This document shows, piece after piece, positions 11,009 to 21,482 of a DNA stretch of 64,000 nt. Each line of letters opens with the position of its first letter. The first letter of the stretch is position 1. Both the position numbers and the translations under genes were made by a program. The notes beneath the pieces were generated by a model. The model ran no database searches, had not been told where the DNA came from, and saw only the letters and a list, made by a program, of their open reading frames with translations. Origin of the DNA: Lonepinella koalarum (lineage in GTDB: Bacteria; Pseudomonadota; Gammaproteobacteria; Enterobacterales; Pasteurellaceae); contig NZ_SRHX01000007.1 in the NCBI RefSeq assembly GCF_004565475.1, positions 62,001-126,000 on the forward strand. The letters run 5' to 3'.

Positions 11009-11185
11009 ATGTTTAAAGAAAAAGGTTATGATGAGTTTGTGAATGAATGTGTTCGCAAAGGTCGGGAAGAAAAACAAGCAGGCTTAGGTTTTACTTTAGA
11101 ACAAGCAAAAGCCAGTTCTAAACAAGTGATTGAGCGTAAATCACAAGAATTAGATGATTTTATTAAAAACGTTGTTTATGCCTAA
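11009..11185 (+). CDS. Probable type II antitoxin, partner of the RelE/ParE-type toxin
   Basis: This small, strongly helical and charged protein (58 residues from the ATG at 11009) begins MFKEKGYDEFVNECVRKG. It overlaps the downstream toxin gene by 8 bases, the usual arrangement of an antitoxin before a RelE/ParE toxin. I do not recognise a specific antitoxin family. A TTG at 10976 in the same frame, preceded by a good AAGGAT at 10965-10970, would add 11 residues (MTCLYIYENKS); the ATG has only a weak ribosome-binding site. Either start is possible and the shorter form is listed. The antitoxin role is inferred from position. Confidence 0.65.
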   Translation: MFKEKGYDEFVNECVRKGREEKQAGLGFTLEQAKASSKQVIERKSQELDDFIKNVVYA

Positions 11186-11474
11186 ATTAACAATTCTTCC
11201 GCAAGCATTACAACAGATAAACGAAATTTTAGTTAATGTTGTTGAATTTACAGGATTTGATGTAAGCGGAATCCGGTTATCTGATGAAATTTATGAAAAA
11301 ATAGAACGAATTGCGTTTATGCCACTTGCTATTGGGCGTTTGCGAGATGATGGCTCAAGAGAAGCCTTTGCAAGAAAATACAGAATTGTGTATGATTTTA
11401 ATGAAATCGCAGATGAAGTGGTTATTTTGTCAGTGATTCATAGTAGCCGAATATATCCACCTTTTAGCCAATAA
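11178..11474 (+). CDS. RelE/ParE superfamily toxin
   Basis: The 98-residue basic protein has the RelE/ParE fold pattern: an N-terminal strand (MPKLTILPQAL), a helical hairpin, and a C-terminal sheet with FARKYRIVYDF and EVVILSVIHSSR, where members of this superfamily carry the functional arginine and tyrosine residues. Members either cleave ribosome-bound mRNA or poison DNA gyrase, and the sequence does not tell which. The ATG at 11178 overlaps the antitoxin by 8 bases; a longer frame from 11154 would lie deep inside the antitoxin gene. Both reading frames of this pair are intact, unlike the other such loci in the window. Confidence 0.78.
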   Translation: MPKLTILPQALQQINEILVNVVEFTGFDVSGIRLSDEIYEKIERIAFMPLAIGRLRDDGSREAFARKYRIVYDFNEIADEVVILSVIHSSRIYPPFSQ

Positions 11475-11482
11475 TCAATAAA

Positions 11483-12484
11483 TTACATCGTTTCACCCAA
11501 ATGAATATCATAACCCAAATTAATAATACGACTTTGTTGTGGGATGCCATTAATACGATTTAATAATTCTTGAGCAGCAATTTTGCCTATTTCTAATCTT
11601 GGAGTGATGACAGATGCCAACTGTGGGGTGAGCGATTGTCCCACATCGTGACCGTGAAAACCGGCGATTGAAATTTGTTCTGGTACTTTTATTCCTAACC
11701 GCTGGCATTCAAATAAGGCACCAATAGCTAAGTCATCGTTAGTACAAAAAATGCCATTGAGATCAGGATGTTGTTTCAAGGCTTGTTGCAGAAATTCTGC
11801 CCCTTGGGTAAATGACGATGCTTGTAGTGAGCCAATAGTAATTGGTTTTAAATGATGTTTTTTCATTGCTTTTTCATAACCTTGTTGTTTTAACAACGTA
11901 CGTTTATCTTGGCGAGAGGAAAAATACACAATATGTTGATAACCACGCAAAATCATGGTTTCAACCATTGCCTGTGCCGCCGAAATATTGTCAAAGCCCA
12001 CTACTTGCTGAACGCCTAGTTCCGTTGTATCCATAATTTCCACGACGGGGATATTTGCCACTTCCAGCATTTTTAATACCCGTTGGCTATGTTGATTTTC
12101 CGACAAAATTAAGCCATCCACATTATAGGAAAGTAAACTTTCAATCCGTTGTTCTTCTTTAAGTTCACTGTAACTATAGTGAGCCAACATGGTTTGATAA
12201 CCTGCTTGATCCGTCACAATCTCAATGCCCTTTAACACATCTGCAAATACTGCATTAGTCAAAGATGGCACCAATACCCCAATCGCCCGACTTTTGGCAT
12301 TAGAAAGCATATCAGGTGCTTTGTTAGGAATATAACCAAATTGCTCAATGGCAACCGCAATTCGTTCTCGAGTTTCCGCTGCCACCGCATCAGGATTACG
12401 CAAATAGCGACTAATGGTCATTTTAGTTATACCGAGATGATTAGCAATATCTTGTAGGGTTGGGCGTTTTTTCTTAGTTGGCAT
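11483..12484 (-). CDS. gntR: Gluconate utilisation repressor GntR (LacI family)
   Basis: The 333-residue product has a LacI-type helix-turn-helix at residues 8-28 (TLQDIANHLGITKMTISRYL), a hinge (APDMLSNAKSRAIGVLVPSL) and a periplasmic-binding-protein-like effector domain with IFCTNDDLAIGALFECQRLG and ISIAGFHGHDVG. These stretches track E. coli GntR, which represses gluconate transport and phosphorylation genes until gluconate binds. Its expected targets gntP and gntK survive nearby only as fragments, so the repressor may have lost its local targets. It has its own promoter region, shared with the divergent selD. Confidence 0.88.
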   Translation of the reverse strand: MPTKKKRPTLQDIANHLGITKMTISRYLRNPDAVAAETRERIAVAIEQFGYIPNKAPDMLSNAKSRAIGVLVPSLTNAVFADVLKGIEIVTDQAGYQTMLAHYSYSELKEEQRIESLLSYNVDGLILSENQHSQRVLKMLEVANIPVVEIMDTTELGVQQVVGFDNISAAQAMVETMILRGYQHIVYFSSRQDKRTLLKQQGYEKAMKKHHLKPITIGSLQASSFTQGAEFLQQALKQHPDLNGIFCTNDDLAIGALFECQRLGIKVPEQISIAGFHGHDVGQSLTPQLASVITPRLEIGKIAAQELLNRINGIPQQSRIINLGYDIHLGETM

Positions 12485-12584
12485 ATTAAATAGAATGTAA
12501 ATTGATTGTGGAATTATAATACACTAAATGAATAAAATTACCGTATAATAATTTCATTATTCACTTACAAAAAGGATACAAAAG

Positions 12585-13643
12585 ATGACAAACACATCAA
12601 CAGAAAATATTCGCCTAACCCAATATAGCCACGGTGCTGGCTGTGGTTGTAAAATTTCGCCGAAAGATTTGCAAAATATTTTGCAGTCGGAATTGGAAAA
12701 ATTTGCAGATCCGCATTTGTTGGTGGGAAATGATACGGCGGATGATGCGGCAGTTTATGATATTGGTAATGGTATAGGTATAATTAGTACAACAGATTTC
12801 TTTATGCCGATTGTGGACGATCCTTTTGATTTTGGACGTATTGCGGCGACCAATGCGATCAGCGATATTTATGCCATGGGAGGTAAACCAATTATGGCGA
12901 TTGCCATTCTTGGTTTTCCGTTGAAATTATTACCTGTAGATGTGGCACAGAAAATAGTCGATGGTGGGCGTTTTGTATGTCATCAAGCAGGGATTTCCTT
13001 AGCTGGAGGGCATTCTATTGATGCACCGGAACCGATTTTTGGCTTGGCGGTAACAGGGATTATTGATACCGAAAAAGTAAAGAAAAACGCCTCGGCTACA
13101 GCAGGTTGTCAACTTTATTTAACTAAACCGTTAGGGATTGGCATTTTAACCACGGCAGAGAAAAAAGGTAAGTTGCAGGAACAACATAAAGGGCTTGCCA
13201 CGGCGACAATGACGAAATTGAATAATATTGGTGCGGAATTTTCAAAAATTGATGGTGTAAAAGCCATGACCGATGTGACAGGGTTTGGCTTGTTAGGGCA
13301 TTTATTGGAAATGTGCGAAGGGGCGGATTTGCAAGCAGAAGTGCAAATTAATCAGCTTAAAACCCTGGATGGCGTATTGGATTATATTGCTCAAGGCTGT
13401 ACACCGGGTGGTACAGACCGCAATTTTGCCAGTTATGGACATAAAGTATCGGTATTAACCGATGTGCAAAAAGCAATTTTATGTGATCCACAAACGTCGG
13501 GTGGTTTGTTAATCGCTATCGAACCGCAAGCACAGAAACAAGTTTTTGATGTGGCTCAACAAGCAGGGATTGAATTGACACCAGTCGGTCGATTAATTAA
13601 AAAAACAGATGAAAGTGCGGTGAAAATTCAAGTAATTTCTTAA
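12585..13643 (+). CDS. selD: Selenide, water dikinase (selenophosphate synthetase), cysteine form
   Basis: SelD makes monoselenophosphate from selenide and ATP, the selenium donor for selenocysteine and 2-selenouridine tRNA. The 352-residue product contains the glycine-rich active-site loop GAGCGCK at residues 18-24, a Mg-ATP binding aspartate cluster ([12 protein letters not shown]), and the C-terminal DPQTSGGLL signature. The catalytic position, which is a UGA-encoded selenocysteine in H. influenzae SelD, is here a plain TGT cysteine, so the gene needs no recoding. The gene is divergent from gntR and not in an operon with selA or selB here. An uptake signal lies at 13613-13621. Confidence 0.97.
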   Translation: MTNTSTENIRLTQYSHGAGCGCKISPKDLQNILQSELEKFADPHLLVGNDTADDAAVYDIGNGIGIISTTDFFMPIVDDPFDFGRIAATNAISDIYAMGGKPIMAIAILGFPLKLLPVDVAQKIVDGGRFVCHQAGISLAGGHSIDAPEPIFGLAVTGIIDTEKVKKNASATAGCQLYLTKPLGIGILTTAEKKGKLQEQHKGLATATMTKLNNIGAEFSKIDGVKAMTDVTGFGLLGHLLEMCEGADLQAEVQINQLKTLDGVLDYIAQGCTPGGTDRNFASYGHKVSVLTDVQKAILCDPQTSGGLLIAIEPQAQKQVFDVAQQAGIELTPVGRLIKKTDESAVKIQVIS

Positions 13644-13654
13644 TGCTTTAAAAG

Positions 13655-13684
13655 AAAAAAACCGCTATCAAATAGGATAGCGGT
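13655..13684 (-). terminator. Terminator of the xseB-ispA-dxs operon
   Basis: A 9-bp stem (ACCGCTATC at 13661-13669, its complement at 13676-13684) is followed on the minus strand by a T-rich tract. It is oriented to end the dxs transcript; the plus side lacks a T-run. Confidence 0.75.
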
Positions 13685-13797
13685 GAATCTTTAAAATAAA
13701 GAATTTGAAAAAAACGACTGCGATATAAAGGATCATCAAGATATGCAGTGCACTAGCAATTATTCAGACTGGTTATTCTACAAATAGTTCAGATTTT

Positions 13798-15654
13798 TTA
13801 AATATTTTTGTAAAATTTTTCAATTTGTCGTGCAATACCTGCTGTATCTAACCCTATTTCCGCCAACATTTCTGCTTGTGTGCCTTGTGCAATAAACTGA
13901 TCAGGCAGACCGAGATGTAAAACTGCGGTGTTTTTTTGTTGAGAAAATAACACTTCCGCTACACCCGATCCAGCTCCTCCTAAAATGGCATTTTCTTCTA
14001 TAGTCACAATAAGATCATGGGTTTCCGCAATATGTTTAATACAATCTACATCTAACGGTTTCACAAAACGCATATCAATTACGGTTGCATTGAATTGTTC
14101 TGCCACGGCAAGAGCATTTGATAATAATGTGCCAAAATTCAAAATAGCAATTTTTTCCCCTTGTTTAACCGGTTTTGCTTGCCCGATCACTAATTCGTGT
14201 AAGGGTTCAAGTTGCACACCAACTGCATTACCACGAGGATAACGCACGGCAGCGGGTTGACCACATTGATACCCTGTGTAGAGCATTTGGCGACATTCGT
14301 TTTCATCACTTGGGGTCATTATGATCATATTTGGAATACAACGCATAAAACTTAAATCAAATGCCCCTTGATGAGTTTGCCCGTCCGCACCCACAATACC
14401 TGCACGGTCAATAGCAAATAGTACGGGCAAATTTTGAATAGCAACATCATGGATTAATTGATCGTAGGCACGTTGCAAGAACGTAGAGTAAATGGCAACA
14501 ACAGGCTTATAACCACCTATTGCCAAGCCAGCCGCAAACGTCACGGCATGCTGTTCCGCAATGGCAACGTCAAAATATTGTTCGGGAAAACGTTCAGAAA
14601 ATTCTACCATGCCCGAACCTTCACGCATAGCAGGCGTAATTCCTACTAATTTTTCATCTTTTTCTGCCATTTCACATAACCAATCACCAAAGATTTTGGA
14701 ATAAGTTGGTTTACTACTGGATTTTGGTAATTCGCAACAGCTTGGGTCGAACTTTGGTACACCATGATAACCAATGGGATCTTTTTCCGCTGGGGCGTAT
14801 CCTTTGCCTTTTTTGGTACGTACGTGCAAGAATTGTGGACCTTTAAGATCTCTCATATTACTTAAAGTAACGATTAAATCATCAATATTATGTCCATCAA
14901 TCGGACCAATATAATTAAAACCGAGTTCTTCAAATAAGGTACTTTCCGGTGAGAACATCACACCTTTCATGTGTTCTTCGGTTTTTTTCATAAAGTTTTT
15001 AATGGTGGGGACTTTATCTAGAATTTTCTTGCCGCTATCACGTACCGTCGAATAAATTGAACCTGAAAAAAGGCGAGCAAGATGATTATTCAATGCTCCA
15101 ACATTTTTAGAAATGGACATTTCGTTATCATTTAAAATCACCAACATATCGGTATGCACTGCACCTGCGTGATTCAGCGCTTCAAATGCCATTCCTGCTG
15201 TAATCGCACCATCTCCAATAACACACACCGTTTTTCGCCCCGCATTTTCTTTTTCAGCGGCAATGGCAATACCTAAACCCGCACTAATTGATGTAGAAGA
15301 ATGCCCCACGCTTAATACATCAAATTCGCTTTCTTCCCGCCACGGAAAAGGATGTAAACCGTCTTTTTGGCGAATAGTTGACATTTGCTCACGGCGACCC
15401 GTTAAAATTTTATGCGGATAGGCTTGATGTCCTACATCCCAAATCAACTGATCAAACGGTGTTTTATACACATAATGTAAAGCAACTGTTAGTTCTACAC
15501 AACCTAATCCAGATGCTAAATGACCACTACTTTGGCTCACACTTTCGAGCAAATATTGGCGTAATTCATTGCATACTTGTGGCAATTGTTCTTTATTTAA
15601 TGAACGTAAATCATCAGGCGAATTAATATGGGAAAGTAGTGTGTAATCAGTCAT
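13798..15654 (-). CDS. dxs: 1-deoxy-D-xylulose-5-phosphate synthase
   Basis: Dxs condenses pyruvate and glyceraldehyde 3-phosphate to DXP, the first step of the MEP isoprenoid route and a precursor of thiamine and pyridoxal. The 618-residue transketolase-like product has an N-terminal thiamine-diphosphate domain ([13 protein letters not shown], and [18 protein letters not shown] near residues 147-164), a pyrimidine-binding domain with the catalytic glutamate in [14 protein letters not shown], and a C-terminal domain ending in [10 protein letters not shown]. It is the third gene of xseB-ispA-dxs, 44 bases after ispA, so precursor supply and prenyl-chain synthesis are co-expressed. Confidence 0.98.
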   Translation of the reverse strand: MTDYTLLSHINSPDDLRSLNKEQLPQVCNELRQYLLESVSQSSGHLASGLGCVELTVALHYVYKTPFDQLIWDVGHQAYPHKILTGRREQMSTIRQKDGLHPFPWREESEFDVLSVGHSSTSISAGLGIAIAAEKENAGRKTVCVIGDGAITAGMAFEALNHAGAVHTDMLVILNDNEMSISKNVGALNNHLARLFSGSIYSTVRDSGKKILDKVPTIKNFMKKTEEHMKGVMFSPESTLFEELGFNYIGPIDGHNIDDLIVTLSNMRDLKGPQFLHVRTKKGKGYAPAEKDPIGYHGVPKFDPSCCELPKSSSKPTYSKIFGDWLCEMAEKDEKLVGITPAMREGSGMVEFSERFPEQYFDVAIAEQHAVTFAAGLAIGGYKPVVAIYSTFLQRAYDQLIHDVAIQNLPVLFAIDRAGIVGADGQTHQGAFDLSFMRCIPNMIIMTPSDENECRQMLYTGYQCGQPAAVRYPRGNAVGVQLEPLHELVIGQAKPVKQGEKIAILNFGTLLSNALAVAEQFNATVIDMRFVKPLDVDCIKHIAETHDLIVTIEENAILGGAGSGVAEVLFSQQKNTAVLHLGLPDQFIAQGTQAEMLAEIGLDTAGIARQIEKFYKNI

Positions 15655-15698
15655 AAGGTTATGGATTTAATGTTAATTATAAAATTGGGTGTATTCTA

Positions 15699-16595
15699 CT
15701 AGCTTTTTCGGCTAACTACAAATTCCGCCAAAGATAACAGCGCAGTGGTATCAAATGGCATTTCTGCCAGATTTTGCACCGCAGTTCGATATAACTCTTG
15801 TGCTTTTTGTTTTGCGCCATCAAGTCCAAGCAGTTTTGGATAAGTGCTTTTACCTAAATTCAAATCCGATCCCACGGGTTTACCGATTTCTGTTTGTTCG
15901 CCCACAATATCCAAAATATCATCTTGCACTTGAAATGCCAGTCCGATCGCTTGGGAATAATTTTCAAGCTGTTGAGCCAATTTTTGATTACCAAATTCAG
16001 GCGAACAAATAAAACCCATGGTGACTGCACAAGAGAGTAATGCCCCTGTTTTATTGCGATGAATAATTTCTAACTCCGCTAAGGATACCTGTTTATGTTC
16101 CGCCAGCAAATCTAAACTTTGCCCTAAACACATTCCTTGTACCCCAGATGTACGGCTTAATATTTGCACTAATGCCAGTTTTTGTTCAACAGAAAGTGCG
16201 GTACTTTTGGTTAGAATTTCAAAGGCAAGAGCTTGTAAGGCATCGCCTGCCAAAATAGCGGTGGCGTGATCAAAGGCAATATGACAAGTCGGCTGTCCGC
16301 GTCTTAAATTATCATTATCCATGGCGGGTAAATCATCATGAATTAAAGAATAAGCATGAATACATTCCAATGCCGCCGCCGCATAATCCAACTGAGTAAT
16401 CTTCGCCCCGAGCATTTGTCCTGTGGCATACACCAAAAACGGGCGAATTCGCTTACCGCCGAGCAATAAACCATATTTCATCGCATCTGCTAAAGGTGAG
16501 GGAGAACAATCAATTTCATCAAATTGTGCCAGCATAAAATTGTTAATGCGTTGCTGTATATCGGCTAAATCTTGCTTAAAATTGTAAACCGTCAT
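15699..16595 (-). CDS. ispA: (2E,6E)-farnesyl diphosphate synthase IspA
   Basis: IspA condenses dimethylallyl and isopentenyl diphosphates to geranyl and farnesyl diphosphate for quinones and undecaprenyl carriers. The 298-residue product has the first aspartate-rich motif DDLPAMDND near residues 86-94, the second DDILD near 222, and [14 protein letters not shown] at the N-terminal substrate site. The frame remains open upstream into xseB, but [10 protein letters not shown] at 16595 matches family starts and overlaps xseB by 20 bases. The overlap suggests coupled translation. An uptake signal lies at 16194-16202. Confidence 0.97.
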   Translation of the reverse strand: MTVYNFKQDLADIQQRINNFMLAQFDEIDCSPSPLADAMKYGLLLGGKRIRPFLVYATGQMLGAKITQLDYAAAALECIHAYSLIHDDLPAMDNDNLRRGQPTCHIAFDHATAILAGDALQALAFEILTKSTALSVEQKLALVQILSRTSGVQGMCLGQSLDLLAEHKQVSLAELEIIHRNKTGALLSCAVTMGFICSPEFGNQKLAQQLENYSQAIGLAFQVQDDILDIVGEQTEIGKPVGSDLNLGKSTYPKLLGLDGAKQKAQELYRTAVQNLAEMPFDTTALLSLAEFVVSRKS

Positions 16596-16845
16596 CTTGC
16601 TGTCCTTGCTGATAATCACTGAGTTCTGCGGTGGCACTTTTTTGTAATAAAATCTGAATTCGTTGTTCGGCTTGTTGTAACCGTTGTTGTCCAAGTTTCG
16701 CCAAATTTACGCCTCTTTCAAAGGTTTTTAACGCCTCTTCTAAAGGCAAATCGCCATTTTCTAATTGATTAACCACATTTTCTAATTGAACCAAGGTACT
16801 TTCAAAGTCCAATTCATTTTCTGTTTCTTTTGGTTTACGTGCCAT
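16576..16845 (-). CDS. xseB: Exodeoxyribonuclease VII small subunit
   Basis: XseB is the small, helical, multi-copy subunit of exonuclease VII, which degrades single-stranded DNA bidirectionally. The 89-residue product has the family core [19 protein letters not shown] followed by [18 protein letters not shown] and a coiled-coil C-terminus ([14 protein letters not shown]). The residues after about 70 are variable in the family. It is the first gene of xseB-ispA-dxs, a conserved order in gammaproteobacteria. The large subunit xseA is not in this window. Confidence 0.95.
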   Translation of the reverse strand: MARKPKETENELDFESTLVQLENVVNQLENGDLPLEEALKTFERGVNLAKLGQQRLQQAEQRIQILLQKSATAELSDYQQGQQDDGLQF

Positions 16846-17976
<1,131 letters not shown>

Positions 17977-17983
17977 TCAGCAT

Positions 17984-18008
17984 AAAAAATAGCCCCTGCA
18001 ATAGGGGC
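17984..18008 (-). terminator. Terminator of the macA-macB-efflux factor operon
   Basis: A 6-bp GC-rich stem (GCCCCT at 17992-17997, AGGGGC at 18003-18008) is followed on the minus strand by TATTTTTTATG. It lies 20 bases past the stop of the outer-membrane factor gene and may also serve dapB weakly. Confidence 0.75.
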
Positions 18009-18028
18009 CAAATTATGCAATAAGCATA

Positions 18029-19402
18029 TTAATACTTGGTGGAATAATATCCACCCATTGCACTATAAATCGCATTTTCATTCTGAATAACGGCATATTT
18101 TGCATTCAAAATTGCTACCTGAGAAGATTTTTCCGTATTTGCTGCGGCTAACCATTCTCTTAATTCAGAAACACCCGCATTATAACGATTTTGATAATAT
18201 TGAGTAATACGTTGATCATAATCGTATTTTTTGTTTAAATTTTCAAAGTTTTGTTGGGATTGGGTATAAGCAAAATAGTTAGTATCAATTTCATTTAATG
18301 CGGTAGTAATGCCTTGTTCGTAATTGACACGAGCAGACTCATAAGCAGCTTCGGAAATTTTCACATTCCATTTCACATGATTCCAATCTAAGAATGGTAA
18401 GCTAATGGCTAACGTGCCGGCAGCTACAGGATTACTTAATGAATTACCTACCGTACTAGCACTAGAGGATATGCTACCGCCTAAATTAATACTTGGGAAC
18501 CACGATTTTTGCACGGCTTTGGCATCTTTAAATGCACTGCTTAAGCGGAATAAATTACCTTTAACATCAGGACGATTAGCAATCGTTGAAACTGGTACGT
18601 TAAGGTTAACCCCAGCTGTTTTTACATCTAAAATGTGTGGGAAAGTGATATTTAACGCTTGATCTGGTTTTAAGTTTAATAAATTACGTAAAGTTTGTTC
18701 GGCAGTTTTACGTTGAGTTTGGTAAGCAATTAAATTGTTACGAGCAGTTAATACAGATTGTTGTGCTTGGTCTATGTTGGCACGATCTGCCACGCCTTGC
18801 GCGAAACGATTTTGCATAATATTGTTAATTTGACCATAATAGCTGATGGTGTCATTTGTAGCTGAAATGGCATCATTTAAATAAGCAAGCTGATAATAAG
18901 TTACCACAACAGAATTAATTAAAGAAAGACGAGTTGCTTCTAAATCCTGTTGTGTTGCTTTATACGTCCATTCGCCAGCATCTGCCGCATCGGCTAAACG
19001 ACGCCATAAATCTAAGGTGTAACTGACACCTAATGATCCTTCATGACTAATAGTCGAATTATCATGGGTATCCGTACGACGACTGGCAGACGAACTGGTT
19101 GAACCGTTAAAGGCTGGTACTAAATCTGCGCCTAATAAATTTGCTTGATAAAGAGCTGAATTTACCGAAATTGCTGCTTTGGCTAAATCTTTATTATTTA
19201 ATAAAGCTTGTTCAACCACATGATTTAGTTGGACATCATTATACAATGTCCACCAATTTTCTTTGATATTATATTGTTGAGTAATTTGTTCATATTGTTG
19301 GTAATCTTGTTGGCTAGTTTGGTAGCTATCTTCAATATTAGCACAACCTGCTAAAGCAGAAGATAAAATCACGGTTAGGGCGATTTTATTGAGTTTTAAC
19401 AT
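18029..19402 (-). CDS. TolC/NodT-type outer-membrane efflux lipoprotein
   Basis: The 457-residue product is an outer-membrane efflux factor. It has a lipoprotein signal peptide ending in the lipobox LAGC (Cys after about 19 residues), then two repeated OEP halves. The first includes WWTLYNDVQLNHVVEQALLN and ANLLGADLVPAFNGS; the second includes NRPDVKGNLFRLSSAFKDAKA and WFPSINLGGSISS. Such proteins trimerise into the channel that docks with MacA-type adaptors. The frame opens at 19450, but the ATG at 19402 begins the lipoprotein signal (MLKLNKIALTVILSS). It lies downstream of macB on the same strand, and a palindromic operator-like site between them suggests an additional promoter. Confidence 0.9.
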   Translation of the reverse strand: MLKLNKIALTVILSSALAGCANIEDSYQTSQQDYQQYEQITQQYNIKENWWTLYNDVQLNHVVEQALLNNKDLAKAAISVNSALYQANLLGADLVPAFNGSTSSSASRRTDTHDNSTISHEGSLGVSYTLDLWRRLADAADAGEWTYKATQQDLEATRLSLINSVVVTYYQLAYLNDAISATNDTISYYGQINNIMQNRFAQGVADRANIDQAQQSVLTARNNLIAYQTQRKTAEQTLRNLLNLKPDQALNITFPHILDVKTAGVNLNVPVSTIANRPDVKGNLFRLSSAFKDAKAVQKSWFPSINLGGSISSSASTVGNSLSNPVAAGTLAISLPFLDWNHVKWNVKISEAAYESARVNYEQGITTALNEIDTNYFAYTQSQQNFENLNKKYDYDQRITQYYQNRYNAGVSELREWLAAANTEKSSQVAILNAKYAVIQNENAIYSAMGGYYSTKY

Positions 19403-19482
19403 ATTTTTTCCTTCAAATTTGAAATGGAAGTGCGGTGAAAAATACCTCATTTTTTAACTGCACTTTTAATAAAAAAGTTGTT

Positions 19483-19500
19483 AATGAACGTTCGTTCATT
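19483..19500. promoter_or_regulatory. Palindromic operator-like site upstream of the outer-membrane factor gene
   Basis: AATGAACG and CGTTCATT form a perfect 8-bp palindrome around two bases, about 80 bases upstream of the gene start. TetR/AcrR-family repressors of efflux genes often bind palindromes of this size and composition. No such regulator is encoded nearby. Confidence 0.5.
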
Positions 19501-19541
19501 TTTGAACTTGCTTATTCTAACAGAAAAATAAAAATTTTCTA

Positions 19542-21473
19542 CTATTCTCTCGCAAGTGCATTAATCGGATTTAATTGTGATGCATTTTTTGCTGGCACAT
19601 AGCCGAAAATCACACCGATTAAGGTCGAACAGAGTACTGCCGAAATAATCGAAAAACTGGAAAATATCATAGTAAAATCCGTCATAAACAGATTAAAAAT
19701 AGTGCCAAATAAGACGGATAGCAAAATTCCTGTTACACCACCAATTAAACAAATTAACACGGCTTCAATCAAAAACTGTTGCAAAATATTTGCTTGTCTA
19801 GCACCAATTGCCATACGAACGCCGATTTCTTTGGTACGTTCAGTCACTGACACTAACATAATATTCATCACACCAATGCCTCCAACCACTAAGGAAATCA
19901 ACGCAATAGATGAAATCAACAAGGTCATTGTGTTGGTGGTGGCTTCAATTGTTTGTTTAATCGTGTCGGTGTTCATCACAAAAAAGTCTTTTTTACCATG
20001 ACGAACCTGCAATAAATTGGTCAGTCCTTTTTCTGCCACGGTGGAATTAACATCATCACGGATTTTTACTGTGATACTATCAATTTTCTGATTACCTGAA
20101 ATTTTATTCATTGCTGTGGTGTAAGGGATATAGATTTTTAGATTACTACTGCTCCCCATATTATTATTGGATTTTGCTACACCAATCACTTTTAATGGCT
20201 TTTTATTAACCATTAAAATTTGCCCGATAGGATCGCTATTTGGGAAAATCTGGTCGACGGTATTATCATCAATGACCGCTACATTTTCATTATTTGCTAC
20301 ATCATTCGCACCAAAAATTTTCCCTGTCACTGTGATTAAGCCTTTCACATTAAAATATTGTTCACCCACACCATAGACTTGGGCGGTAAAACTTTGGCTA
20401 CCGTAAGTCAGTGTGCCACTCACTGAACTATTTGGTGTAGAGCTTTCAATATAGCTTTGTTTGGCTAAAATATCACTATCGGAAACTGTCAGATTTTGAT
20501 TTTTCTCAGCGCGTCGATCGCCAAATCCGGTACCATTAAAAATATCCATGGTGTTAGTCCCCATAGAATTAATATTGGCCAGAATTTTTTGTTGTGAACC
20601 GTTACCTAATGCCACCACACAAACCACAGACGTAATCCCAATAATAATTCCCAGCATGGTCAATAGTGAACGCATTTTGTGAGCTAAAATAGCGTTCACC
20701 GACATTTTAAAGGATTCCATAAACTGATCTTTATAGAAACTAAAGGCATTTTTATTGATTTTTGGTGTGGTATCTTTATGAGCAATTAAATCACTTTTAC
20801 GTGTATCTTCAATAATACGACCATCTTTAATTTCAATAATCCGGTTAGCAAAATTCGCCACTTGTTTGTCGTGGGTGACTAAAATAATGGTATGCCCTTC
20901 GCTATGTAACTGGGTTAGAATTTCCATTACCGTTTCACCACTTTTACTGTCTAATGCCCCTGTTGGCTCATCTGCTAAAATAATTTCACCGCCATTCATC
21001 AAGGCTCGAGCAATACTCACCCGTTGCTGTTGTCCACCGGAAAGTTGGCTCGGTTTATTTTCTAATTTATCGCCTAAGCCTAATTTATCTAACAAACTAG
21101 CGGCTCGTGCTAAACGAGCTTGTTGATCAACACCAGCATAAATGGCCGGAAGTGCTACATTTTCCACCGCACTTAGAGTAGAAAGCAGGTTATAACGTTG
21201 GAAAATAAAACCAAATTTTTGTTGACGCAAGTCGGAAAGTTGATCTCGATTAAGATGACTAACTTCTTGATTATCAATTTTATAAGATCCCGATGTTGCC
21301 GTATCTAAACAACCGATAATGTTCATTAAGGTCGATTTACCCGAACCCGATTGCCCGATAATGGCAATAAAATCACCTTTTTTAATATCTAAGTCAATGT
21401 CTTTTAAAACTTGGGTACGGTTTTCACCTTCACCAAAAAATTTGTTAATGCCTTTGATTTCAATGATATTCAT
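19542..21473 (-). CDS. macB: Macrolide export ATP-binding/permease protein MacB
   Basis: MacB is the ABC subunit of a tripartite pump (MacA-MacB-outer-membrane factor) that expels macrolides, enterotoxins or lipopeptides from the periplasm. The 643-residue product has an N-terminal ABC domain with Walker A GQSGSGKSTLMN near residues 39-50, signature LSGGQQQRVSIARAL and Walker B ADEPTGALD. A membrane helix follows near 275 (LLTMLGIIIGITSVVCVVALG), then a large periplasmic domain and three C-terminal helices of the FtsX/MacB type ending NPINALARE. It starts 9 bases after macA, so the two form an operon with the outer-membrane factor gene. Confidence 0.95.
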   Translation of the reverse strand: MNIIEIKGINKFFGEGENRTQVLKDIDLDIKKGDFIAIIGQSGSGKSTLMNIIGCLDTATSGSYKIDNQEVSHLNRDQLSDLRQQKFGFIFQRYNLLSTLSAVENVALPAIYAGVDQQARLARAASLLDKLGLGDKLENKPSQLSGGQQQRVSIARALMNGGEIILADEPTGALDSKSGETVMEILTQLHSEGHTIILVTHDKQVANFANRIIEIKDGRIIEDTRKSDLIAHKDTTPKINKNAFSFYKDQFMESFKMSVNAILAHKMRSLLTMLGIIIGITSVVCVVALGNGSQQKILANINSMGTNTMDIFNGTGFGDRRAEKNQNLTVSDSDILAKQSYIESSTPNSSVSGTLTYGSQSFTAQVYGVGEQYFNVKGLITVTGKIFGANDVANNENVAVIDDNTVDQIFPNSDPIGQILMVNKKPLKVIGVAKSNNNMGSSSNLKIYIPYTTAMNKISGNQKIDSITVKIRDDVNSTVAEKGLTNLLQVRHGKKDFFVMNTDTIKQTIEATTNTMTLLISSIALISLVVGGIGVMNIMLVSVTERTKEIGVRMAIGARQANILQQFLIEAVLICLIGGVTGILLSVLFGTIFNLFMTDFTMIFSSFSIISAVLCSTLIGVIFGYVPAKNASQLNPINALARE

Positions 21474-21482
21474 ATCGCAACC

